Assembly (NCBI GenBank): GCA_013362835.1
Contig: JABFVJ010000137.1
Span: 1 to 14,466, forward strand
Direction: 5' to 3'
Source: Nonomuraea sp.
Lineage (GTDB): Bacteria > Actinomycetota > Actinomycetes > Streptosporangiales > Streptosporangiaceae
DNA: 14,466 bases
In this document: piece after piece, positions 7,352 through 13,754 of the stretch
Layout: each line of letters opens with the position of its first letter
Numbering within the stretch: position 1 is the stretch's first letter
Program-made: the position numbers and the translations under genes
The notes under the pieces: model-generated
The model's database searches: none
What the model was told of the DNA's origin: nothing
What the model saw: only the letters and a program-made list of their open reading frames with translations

Positions 7352-9733
7352 TCAGAACGCGGTGTTGGTGAAGTTCGTCCTCGCCACGACGTCGGCGTAT
7401 CCGTTGACGTCGAAGTCCTCGGCGTAGAAGAGGTGGAAGCCGTCGCCGCCGGCGGTGACGGCGGTGGCCGACTGGTCGCCGGCGGTGTTCGGGTTCATGC
7501 GCTCGCAGGGGAACCGGCCGGTCGTCGTCCCGTCGGCGTTGAAGCCGCGCGCGTACACCTCGTACGACCGGCCGCTGTTCCAGATGTCGGACTCGGTCCA
7601 GCCGACGACGAACCGCCCGGTGTCGTCCACGGCGACCGACGGCGACCCCTGGACCGCGCACCTGTCCACCGAGTCGACCTCGCCGCAGAGCGGCGGGTAC
7701 TCCTTGCCGCCGTCGGAGACGGTGTTCGGCGCGTACTTCCCGAACGCGACCGGGCCTTCCGCGAACCTCGGCCCCAGGGCGGGCGTGAGGCCCCGCGTCC
7801 GCACCCGCCACACGGTCGTCACGTCGCCTCCGGTGACCGCCACGTTGTCGCTCCAGGCGACCACGCTGTCGCCGCTCGCGGTCGTCGCCACGGCGGGGGC
7901 CAGGTGCTGGGCGGCCGCGTTGGTGTTGATCTTCGTGGGGCCCGCGACGGTCGCGCCGGTCGCCGAGATCCGCTTGCCGTACACGTCGGGCGCCCGCTGC
8001 CAGACCACGGTCGCGGTGCCCGCGCCGTCGACGGCCACGTCCGGACGGTCGCCCGCGCTCACCTGGATCGGCCCGAAGGCCCGCGAGGTCGGCGAGGCCG
8101 GCGAGGCGTAACCGGCGGCGCGGACGGTCGCGGTCGGCGCGTCCTCCCAGACCACCGTGAACCCGCCGTCGCCCCGGACCGCGATCCTCGGCCGCGTCTG
8201 GTCGCCGCTCCACTGCGGGTCGTTGGCCCAGATCGTCGCGCCCAGCGCGCCCGACGGCGAGAGCCTGCGCACCGCGATGTTGTGCTCGCCCCGGCAGTCG
8301 CCGTCCTCGGCCCAGGCGACGTAGGCGTCGCCCGAGTCGTCGACGCCGACCGACGGCTGCACGTGGTTCCAGCCGGTCGCGCACCCGGCCCCGCCCATCG
8401 AGACCTTCACCGGGCCGGTCACCGGTTGCCCGTAGCGGTAGATGCGCGCGTAGACCTCGGTGCCGTCCAAGGAAGCACGATCACGGTCGTCCTCCCAGGT
8501 CACGGCCGTGTAGCCGTCGCGCATGGCCGCCGCCCTGGGCGCCCGCTGGTCGTCGGGGCCGTTGGCGGCCATCTGGAGCGCGGCGTCCGGATAGGCGGAG
8601 GGGACGAACTTGATCACCTCGTCCAGCATCGCGTCGAAGTCCGCGTCGTACGCCGCGTAGATCCCCGCGTCGTCGATCCGGACGAAGGAGTCGTCCGAGG
8701 CGGTCAGGGAGCCGCGGTTGAGATTGTGGGAGCCGGTGTAGACGTAGCGCTTCGTGGCGCCGCCCGCCGCCGCCGACGGCCCGTCCACCAGCATGATCTT
8801 CGAGTGGAGGTTGCCGGCGGCGCAGGAGTCGCCGGCCGGGTAGTGGCAGCCGCCCGGCCTGAACGTGTGCACCACGACGCCGCCCGCGGCGAGCTCCTGA
8901 GCGGTCGAGACCGTCTGGTTGCCCTCGGAGACCAGCACCTGCACGACGCATCCCTGCCGCTTCTTCGCCTTGAGCGCGTCGATGACGAGCGACCTCTCCG
9001 TGGAGAACTGCGACTGCACGACGCGGATCGTGCCGGGGCAGCCCACGTCCTCGATCATGGCCGCGACCAGGTCGGCGCTGTCATAGGTCTCCTGGTCGTA
9101 CGCGGTGTCGCGGGGCTCCATCCAGACCGTGACCTTGCCGCTGCCCGAGGTGAACGGCGCCCGCCAGGACGTCCGCACCCGGGAGGCCAGCGTGTCGAAC
9201 ACCCGCCGGTAACCGTCGGCCAGCTCGGCGTCGCCCGAGCTGACCAGCATGTTCTGGTGGAGGCCGTTCTCGGGGCTGAGATTCTGCGAGCTCTGCACGA
9301 CCACGTCGGTCCTGCCGTCCGTGAGGGCGCCGAACACGAAGAACTTGTGATGGTCGATGTCGGTGTCCGGGCCGTTGCAGCCCATGTCGCAGAGCGTGAC
9401 CGGCACGCCGGCGGCGGCCAGCTCGTCGAGCAGCGCGTCGTGGCCGGACCCCTCGGACACCACCCGTACGTCGACGCCCCGGTCGTGCGCCGCGACGAGC
9501 GCGTCCTTGACGGCCCGGAGCTCCAGCACGTACGTCGCCACGCGGAGCGTGGAACCCGGCGCGGCCAGGCCGATCAGCCCCAGCAGCCGCGTCGTCAGGG
9601 AGCCGTCGAGCGTGCCGTCGACGCCCGGCTCGCTGAAGTACGCCGAGAGCTGCGGAGTCGCCGCCCGAGCCGGCGTGATCACGCCGAGCAGGCAGGATAA
9701 CCCGATCAGGATGACGGACAGGCGCTTGATCAT
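7352..9733 (-). CDS. Secreted phospholipase D-superfamily protein with C-terminal seven-repeat, propeller-like region
   Basis: The precursor has 793 residues with signal peptide MIKRLSVILIGLSCLLGVI and cleavage likely after ARA (residue 24). The N-terminal half (about 25-385) is a two-lobed PLD fold. Lobe 1 has DIDHHKFFVFG (H128, K130) followed by SSQN (148-151), but glycine replaces the usual Asp of HxKxxxxD. Lobe 2 has a complete motif, NLHSKIMLVDG (H310, K312, D317), followed by GSHN (334-337). Several cysteines (CDMGC, GCHY, DSC) suggest disulfides. Residues about 395-793 hold seven repeats of the type PxVAVDxxGxxVVxWE, about 57 residues each, probably a beta-propeller. PLD-superfamily enzymes cleave phosphodiesters in lipids or nucleic acids; which applies here is unknown. 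The start is ATG 9731-9733, overlapping the hexosaminidase TGA as ATGA, with GGAGAGAGG upstream. The frame stays open far upstream, but the signal peptide fixes this start. The stop is 19 nt before the binding-protein gene. Confidence 0.88.
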   Translation of the reverse strand: MIKRLSVILIGLSCLLGVITPARAATPQLSAYFSEPGVDGTLDGSLTTRLLGLIGLAAPGSTLRVATYVLELRAVKDALVAAHDRGVDVRVVSEGSGHDALLDELAAAGVPVTLCDMGCNGPDTDIDHHKFFVFGALTDGRTDVVVQSSQNLSPENGLHQNMLVSSGDAELADGYRRVFDTLASRVRTSWRAPFTSGSGKVTVWMEPRDTAYDQETYDSADLVAAMIEDVGCPGTIRVVQSQFSTERSLVIDALKAKKRQGCVVQVLVSEGNQTVSTAQELAAGGVVVHTFRPGGCHYPAGDSCAAGNLHSKIMLVDGPSAAAGGATKRYVYTGSHNLNRGSLTASDDSFVRIDDAGIYAAYDADFDAMLDEVIKFVPSAYPDAALQMAANGPDDQRAPRAAAMRDGYTAVTWEDDRDRASLDGTEVYARIYRYGQPVTGPVKVSMGGAGCATGWNHVQPSVGVDDSGDAYVAWAEDGDCRGEHNIAVRRLSPSGALGATIWANDPQWSGDQTRPRIAVRGDGGFTVVWEDAPTATVRAAGYASPASPTSRAFGPIQVSAGDRPDVAVDGAGTATVVWQRAPDVYGKRISATGATVAGPTKINTNAAAQHLAPAVATTASGDSVVAWSDNVAVTGGDVTTVWRVRTRGLTPALGPRFAEGPVAFGKYAPNTVSDGGKEYPPLCGEVDSVDRCAVQGSPSVAVDDTGRFVVGWTESDIWNSGRSYEVYARGFNADGTTTGRFPCERMNPNTAGDQSATAVTAGGDGFHLFYAEDFDVNGYADVVARTNFTNTAF

Positions 9734-11370
9734 GCGTGCCTCTCTCCACTGAGATCGCGTCGGATGTCGCGGGTCCAGGCCGCCACCTCGGCCTCGGTCT
9801 CCGCCCGTTCCCGTGGCCAGCCCCGCACGTCCGGGCGGGTCTGCCACGGCTCGGGGCCGGTCTCCTTGCGGTACTCCACGCCCAGCGCGGCGAGGCGCCG
9901 CTCGTGGTGGTGCAGCCGCGCGCGGAAGTCGTCGAAGTCCCCTCCGGCGGGGCTCCACACGACCTCGGCGAAGGCCGACAGCCGGGGGAAGGCCATGTAG
10001 TCGAGCGCGCGGGGCGAGTCGATGTACTCGCTCCAGAGGTTCGCCTGCGCGCCCAGCACCCGGCCGGTCTCGGCCTCCGTGAGCTCCGGCGGCACCGGTT
10101 CGAAGGCGTAGACGTCGCTCAGCGAGATCACGTTGCCGATCGGGATCGGCTCGTCGGCCCGGTCCGACTGCCGGAAGTCGAGGTAGAGCTCGGTGAACGG
10201 GCAGGTGATCACGTCGTGCCCGGCCCTGGCCGCCACGACCGCGCCGTACGTCCCGCGCCAGGACGCCACGGTCGCGCCCGGCGGCAGGCCGCCCTCGATG
10301 ATCTCGTCCCAGCCCAGCAGGCGCCGCCCGCGCGCGGCCAGGTGGTCGGAGAACTGGCGGATGAACCAGCTCTGCAGCTCGTCCTCGTCGCGCAGGCCGA
10401 GCTCGCGGATGCGCCGCTGGGCCGACGGGCTCTCCCGCCACTGCGTCTTGGGGCACTCGTCGCCGCCGACGCAGACGTACTCGCCGGGGAAGATCTCCAT
10501 GACCTGGTCGAGCACGTCCCGGTAGAAGGCGAGCGTGGCGTCCTCGACGTTGAGCACGTTGGGGGAGACGCCCCACCGCGTGGCTACCTCCAGCCGGTCG
10601 TCGAGGTTGCCCAGCTCCGGGTAGGCGGCGATGGCCGCCTGCGAGTGTCCCGGCAGCTCGATCTCGGGCACCACGGTGACGAACCGGTCCGCCGCGTACG
10701 ACACGATCTCGCGCAGGTCGTCCTGGGTGTAGAAACCGCCGTGCGGGCGGCCGTCGAACAGGCCGTGCTGACGGGACCCCATCGGGCTCTCCCGTCGCCA
10801 GGCGCCGACCTCGGTCAGCTTCGGGTAGCCCTTGACCTCGAACCGCCAGCCCTGATCGTCGGTGAGGTGCAGGTGCAGCACGTTGAGCTTGTGCGCGGCC
10901 AGCAGGTCGACGTACCGCAGCAGGTCGGGCTTGGGCAGGAAGTGCCTGGCCACGTCGATCAGGCAGCCGCGCCACCGGAATCTCGGCCGGTCCTCGACGG
11001 TGACCGGGGGGAGGAGCCAGTCCGCCTCGCCGACGGCGCCGCCGCGGAAGGCCGCGGGCGGAAGGAGCTGGCGCAGGGTCTGCGCGCCGTAGAACGCCCC
11101 CGCCGCGTCACCCGCCTCGATGCTCACCCGGTCGGGGCGTACGAGCAGCCGGTACGCCTCATGGCCGAGCCCGGCGTCCAGGGTGAACTCGATCGCCCCC
11201 GGCCCCGGCTCTCCCGGCGGCAGCGGCAGGCCGGTCGCGGGGGACAGCGCGGCACGCAGCCGGCCCTCCACCCTCCAGAGCTCGGGGGGTGCGGCGATCA
11301 CTGTGGCCGTGGTGAGAGCGAAAGGCCCCGCGCCGTCTCGGGTGAGGTGAAAGGGTCGTGGCAGCAGCAA
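9730..11370 (-). CDS. Beta-N-acetylhexosaminidase, glycoside hydrolase family 20, cytoplasmic
   Basis: This 546-residue enzyme removes terminal beta-linked GlcNAc or GalNAc by substrate-assisted catalysis. Residues 1 to about 125 form the GH20b-like beta domain. The barrel follows with RWRGCLIDVARHF (132-144, including the substrate-binding Arg), KLNVLHLHLTDDQGWRFE, PEIELPGHSQAA (His 242) and the catalytic Asp-Glu pair in VGGDECPK (D304, E305), then LLGWDEI and ANLWSEYI. Length is normal for the family. There is no signal peptide, so it should act on imported oligosaccharides. The start is taken as TTG 11368-11370 with AGGGA 6 nt upstream; no ATG or GTG gives a better N-terminus, so the exact start is less sure than the family. 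It is the first gene of the operon, about 120 nt after the predicted promoter, and overlaps the PLD gene by 4 nt (ATGA). Confidence 0.92.
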   Translation of the reverse strand: MLLPRPFHLTRDGAGPFALTTATVIAAPPELWRVEGRLRAALSPATGLPLPPGEPGPGAIEFTLDAGLGHEAYRLLVRPDRVSIEAGDAAGAFYGAQTLRQLLPPAAFRGGAVGEADWLLPPVTVEDRPRFRWRGCLIDVARHFLPKPDLLRYVDLLAAHKLNVLHLHLTDDQGWRFEVKGYPKLTEVGAWRRESPMGSRQHGLFDGRPHGGFYTQDDLREIVSYAADRFVTVVPEIELPGHSQAAIAAYPELGNLDDRLEVATRWGVSPNVLNVEDATLAFYRDVLDQVMEIFPGEYVCVGGDECPKTQWRESPSAQRRIRELGLRDEDELQSWFIRQFSDHLAARGRRLLGWDEIIEGGLPPGATVASWRGTYGAVVAARAGHDVITCPFTELYLDFRQSDRADEPIPIGNVISLSDVYAFEPVPPELTEAETGRVLGAQANLWSEYIDSPRALDYMAFPRLSAFAEVVWSPAGGDFDDFRARLHHHERRLAALGVEYRKETGPEPWQTRPDVRGWPRERAETEAEVAAWTRDIRRDLSGERHA

Positions 11371-11493
11371 GACAGGTCCCTGAGGGGTCGGAGGTCGGGA
11401 TACGGGCCGGGCGGGAAGCCCCGCCGTCGGGCCGGGAATCGCCCGCGGTCACATGGATCTGGCCTCTTCTCTAGGTGACCGCCCCGATGAGCA
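11371..11493 (-). other. Predicted 5' untranslated leader of the operon
   Basis: About 120 nt lie between the predicted leftward promoter and the hexosaminidase start. It holds a small hairpin (GGCGGG 11410-11415, loop AAGC, CCCGCC 11420-11425) flanked by a 9-bp direct repeat, CGGGCCGGG, at 11403-11411 and 11428-11436. No T run follows, and I recognise no riboswitch. Short open frames crossing this stretch have no ribosome binding site and look like chance. Confidence 0.4.
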
Positions 11494-11516
11494 TTTATGA
11501 TGGAGTCCACCATTAA
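11494..11516. promoter_or_regulatory. 23-bp palindrome, probable ROK-regulator operator
   Basis: The left arm TTTATGATGGA (11494-11504) and right arm TCCACCATTAA (11506-11516) are inverted repeats around G11505, matching at 9 of 11 positions with a perfect TGGA-G-TCCA core. It is A/T-rich at its ends in an otherwise GC-rich region and lies between the divergent ROK gene and hexosaminidase operon. It covers the spacer and -10 of the leftward promoter and touches the rightward -10. Position and symmetry fit a dimer operator for the neighbouring ROK protein, repressing the operon and itself. Binding is inferred. Confidence 0.7.
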
Positions 11517-11526
11517 GATTCGTCAA
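11497..11526 (-). promoter_or_regulatory. Predicted operon promoter (leftward)
   Basis: On the minus strand TTGACG (11521-11526) matches the -35 consensus of housekeeping actinobacterial promoters, and CATCAT (11497-11502) is an acceptable -10 after an 18-nt spacer. Transcription would start near 11490 and run into the hexosaminidase gene. The palindrome at 11494-11516 overlaps the spacer and -10, so a bound repressor would block polymerase. Confidence 0.55.
11514..11519 (+). promoter_or_regulatory. Possible -10 of the ROK gene promoter (rightward)
   Basis: TAAGAT fits the TAnnnT pattern and is placed to start transcription near 11525, giving a very short leader before the GTG at 11539. No good -35 lies at the right distance (GCATTT at 11491-11496 is poor). 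It overlaps the right arm of the palindrome, which would allow autoregulation. Confidence 0.35.
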
Positions 11527-11538
11527 GAAGGGTGATCC

Positions 11539-12705
11539 GTGACGCTCTCCGTGACCGGCGGCGACCTCCAGCGGCTCCGGCGGCTCAACGCGCTCGCCGC
11601 GCTCGCCGCCCTGCGCGCCGGCGGGCCGGCGACGCTGACCAAGCTCGCCGAGCGCGCCGACCTGGCCAGAGCCACCATCAAGGAAGTGGTCAAGGACCTG
11701 ATGGAGCTGGGCTGGGTGGCCCAGATGGACCCGAGCGGCGGGGAGAAGGGCAGGCCCGCGCGCCGCTACCGGTTCCGCGCCGAGGCGGGCCGGGTGCTCG
11801 GGCTCGACATAGGAGCACACAAGGTGCTCGCGGTCGTGGCCGACCTCGACGGCAACGTCCTGCACACCACCCGTGAGCCGGTCACCCCCGAGCAGCCGCG
11901 CGCCGAGCGGCTGGCCGCCGTGGACAGGGCCGTCGACGCCTGCCTGGCCGGCTCCGGCACCTCCGCCTCCGACGTCTGGATCGCCGTCGCGGGCAGCACG
12001 GGCTACGTCGACCTGCAGGGACGCGTCGTCCTCTCGCGGGCCATCCAGGACTGGTCGAGCGTGCCGCTGGCCGACCACCTCGGCGCGCGGCTGCGCTGCG
12101 CCGTCCTCGTCGAGAACGACAGCAGGCTCGCCGCGCTCGCCGAGTGCCGCAGGGGCGTCGCCCGCGACACCCCGAACCTGATCTTCCTGCACGTCGGACG
12201 GCGGGCCGGAGCCGCCGTCGTCCTCGACGGGGTCCCCCTGCGCGGCGGCGGCGGCGCGGCGGGTGAGATCGGCGTGCATCCGCTGTTCAACCTCGGTCAC
12301 GTGGGCGAGCTCCTGCAGTCCGTCCCCGCCGTGGAGCCCGGCACGCCGCCCGACGCGGTCGCCGGAGCGGTGTTCGAGGCCGCCAGGCGCGGCGACCCCG
12401 GGGCCCGCGGCGCAGTCCTGCGTTACGTCAAGGTGCTCGCGCTGGCCACCACCGCGATGGCGCTCACCGTCGACCCCGACCTGGTGGTGCTCGGCGGAGG
12501 CTTCTCCCGGTCGGCCGACGTGCTCCTGGAGCCGCTGCGGGGCGAGCTGGAGACGATGTGCCTGCGCACTCCGGAGCTGCGGGCCTCCGTGCTCGGCGAC
12601 GAGTGCGTGGCGGTCGGGGCCGTGTGTTACGGCGTCGAGCACCTGTCCAAGACCCTCTTCAACCCGGAGACCGGCCCGCTGTCCGCGACCGCGCCCCTCC
12701 AGTAA
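11539..12705 (+). CDS. ROK-family transcriptional regulator lacking the zinc-binding cysteine motif
   Basis: The protein has 388 residues. Residues about 12-75 form a winged helix-turn-helix (TLTKLAERADLARATIKEVV, then the wing with GEKGRPARRY). The ROK sugar-kinase-like domain follows: GLDIGAHKVLAVVADLDG (88-105), WIAVAGSTG (147-155), VENDSRLAALAE (191-202), GGAAGEIGVHPLF (238-250) and VVLGGGFSRSADVL. The classical CxCGxxGCxE zinc site after the GEIGH element is absent; NLGHVGELL stands in its place. ROK regulators of this layout usually repress sugar genes and release DNA when they bind a sugar or sugar phosphate. The start is GTG 11539-11541, with AGAAGGG at 11526-11532. It is divergent from the hexosaminidase operon and shares the intergenic palindrome, so it most likely controls that operon and itself. 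The stop is 33 nt from the convergent YihY gene. Confidence 0.9.
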   Translation: MTLSVTGGDLQRLRRLNALAALAALRAGGPATLTKLAERADLARATIKEVVKDLMELGWVAQMDPSGGEKGRPARRYRFRAEAGRVLGLDIGAHKVLAVVADLDGNVLHTTREPVTPEQPRAERLAAVDRAVDACLAGSGTSASDVWIAVAGSTGYVDLQGRVVLSRAIQDWSSVPLADHLGARLRCAVLVENDSRLAALAECRRGVARDTPNLIFLHVGRRAGAAVVLDGVPLRGGGGAAGEIGVHPLFNLGHVGELLQSVPAVEPGTPPDAVAGAVFEAARRGDPGARGAVLRYVKVLALATTAMALTVDPDLVVLGGGFSRSADVLLEPLRGELETMCLRTPELRASVLGDECVAVGAVCYGVEHLSKTLFNPETGPLSATAPLQ

Positions 12706-12720
12706 CGGTGTGCTCCACCG
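12706..12720 (+). terminator. Short hairpin after the ROK gene (weak terminator candidate)
   Basis: CGGTG (12706-12710) and CACCG (12716-12720) pair around a 5-nt loop right after the TAA of the ROK gene. The stem is only 5 bp and is followed by AAAA on this strand, so termination here is doubtful. The overlapping YihY terminator may serve both strands. Confidence 0.3.
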
Positions 12721-12724
12721 AAAA

Positions 12725-12747
12725 GCCCGCGCGGTCGGTCAGCGGGC
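12725..12747 (-). terminator. Rho-independent-type terminator of the YihY gene, overlapping its stop codon
   Basis: Read on the minus strand, GCCCGC (12747-12742) and GCGGGC (12730-12725) form a stem extended by a G-T and an A-T pair, with an 11-nt loop, followed directly by TTTT (12724-12721). The upstream arm lies inside the last codons, and the TGA (12739-12741) is in the loop. This is the only hairpin in the window with a T run. Confidence 0.65.
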
Positions 12748-13638
12748 CTCGGGGCGTCGCCGGACGGCCAGGTCCTTGACGTCGCCCGCCGTGCCGGTGG
12801 CCGTCAGGGCGGTGGCGAGCAGGATGAGCTGGTTGAGCACCTTCAGGAACAGCAGCATGCCCGCCGCCCCCGCCACCACCCGGTAGGCGGGGTTGGCGGC
12901 GGTGAGGTTGACGTAGACCTGGCCGAGCGTCTTGAGGATCTCCAGCCCGGCGGTGATGACCAGCGCCGGGCCCATCACCCGGCGGAACGGCACCCGTAAC
13001 CGGGGCGGGGCGGTCAGCAGCGCCATGGCCAGCAGCGTGTTCACGCCGAGGCCGAGCACGATCCCGGCCGCGGTGAGCACCCACTGGGCGGGAAGCGCCG
13101 CCACGCCCACGGTGAGCACGGCCAGCCACGTCAGCAGCCGTTCGGCGGCGAAGGCGACGGCGAGCGACAGGGCGAGCAGCAGCCCGAGCCCGGCCATCAC
13201 GCCCAGGTCGATGAGCTGGCGCAGGAAGAAGTTGCCCGGGTACTCCTCCAGCCGCCAGATCGCCCGGGTGGCCGAGCGCAGCGTGTCCATCCAGAACAGC
13301 CCGGTCACCGGCAGCGCGACGAAGGCCACCAGCCCGGCCGTGCCCCCGGCCTCCCGTAACGCCTGGACGTCGAGGCGCGGGAAGTTCTCGCTCAGGTAGT
13401 GCTGGACCGTGGCGAGGACCGTCGGGTCGTCCATGACGTGGCCGAGGATGCCGAAGGCCAGCAGGGCCAGGGCGAAGGTGGCGAAGAAGGAGTAGTAGGT
13501 GAGGGCCGCCGACAGCCGGCCGCCGTCGGCCTTGTCGTAGCGCACCACGGCGCGGGACAGGTGGTCGAGCCAGCCGTGCCGGTCGCGGGCCCGCCGCCAG
13601 GCCGCCGCCAGGGACTTGAACGGTCCGGTGGCGTTCAT
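12739..13638 (-). CDS. YihY/BrkB (UPF0761-like) family integral membrane protein
   Basis: This is a 299-residue membrane protein of unknown biochemical role. It has a basic cytoplasmic N-terminus (residues 1-40), then about six hydrophobic segments. Family signatures are GGRLSAALTYYSFFATFALA (about 39-58), FWMDTLRSATRAIWRLEEYP in the middle, and NPAYRVVAGAAGMLLFLKVL followed by NQLILLATALTATG near the C-terminus. The family was once called ribonuclease BN in error; no nuclease motif is seen here. The start is ATG 13636-13638; AAGGGA upstream is rather distant (about 10 nt), so initiation may be modest. The frame stays open upstream into non-coding sequence without a better start. It is transcribed towards the ROK gene and is flanked by its own terminator, with no sign of belonging to the sugar operon. 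I see no convincing promoter in the 78 nt between its start and the upstream hairpin. Confidence 0.9.
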   Translation of the reverse strand: MNATGPFKSLAAAWRRARDRHGWLDHLSRAVVRYDKADGGRLSAALTYYSFFATFALALLAFGILGHVMDDPTVLATVQHYLSENFPRLDVQALREAGGTAGLVAFVALPVTGLFWMDTLRSATRAIWRLEEYPGNFFLRQLIDLGVMAGLGLLLALSLAVAFAAERLLTWLAVLTVGVAALPAQWVLTAAGIVLGLGVNTLLAMALLTAPPRLRVPFRRVMGPALVITAGLEILKTLGQVYVNLTAANPAYRVVAGAAGMLLFLKVLNQLILLATALTATGTAGDVKDLAVRRRPEAR

Positions 13639-13716
13639 GGCGCGCGGTTCCCTTCGCTTGCGTCCCGGTGGCCGTACACGCCGGGTGCCCACCGTACCGC
13701 TACCCACGCACGAGGA

Positions 13717-13747
13717 GATCACGGCCGCCGGGCGGGCGGCCGTGATC
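13717..13747 (-). terminator. Hairpin terminator after the right-edge secreted-protein gene
   Basis: A perfect 13-bp inverted repeat has arms GATCACGGCCGCC (13717-13729) and GGCGGCCGTGATC (13735-13747) with a 5-nt loop, starting 7 nt past the TGA at 13755-13757. No T run follows. It isolates the YihY gene from the gene entering from the right edge. Confidence 0.8.
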
Positions 13748-13754
13748 CCCTCCG

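Noticed and set aside
4639..9700. Long plus-strand open frames (about 910 and 824 residues) opposite the transporter and PLD genes
   Set aside because: They are low-complexity, contain no recognisable domain and lie antisense to well-supported genes; they are GC-driven shadows.
7352..10975. A single 1207-residue minus-strand open frame across the PLD gene and much of the hexosaminidase gene
   Set aside because: The part upstream of ATG 9731-9733 is an alternate frame of the GH20 gene, rich in Arg, Pro and Gly with no domain. The true start has a signal peptide, a ribosome binding site and an ATGA overlap.
11298..11513. Possible leader peptide in the operon 5' region
   Set aside because: The frame would start upstream of the predicted transcription start, lacks a ribosome binding site and is Arg/Pro-rich like other shadows.
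12739..13638. Ribonuclease BN annotation for the YihY-type protein
   Set aside because: The old name came from a mis-assigned E. coli gene; the protein is a multi-pass membrane protein without nuclease motifs.
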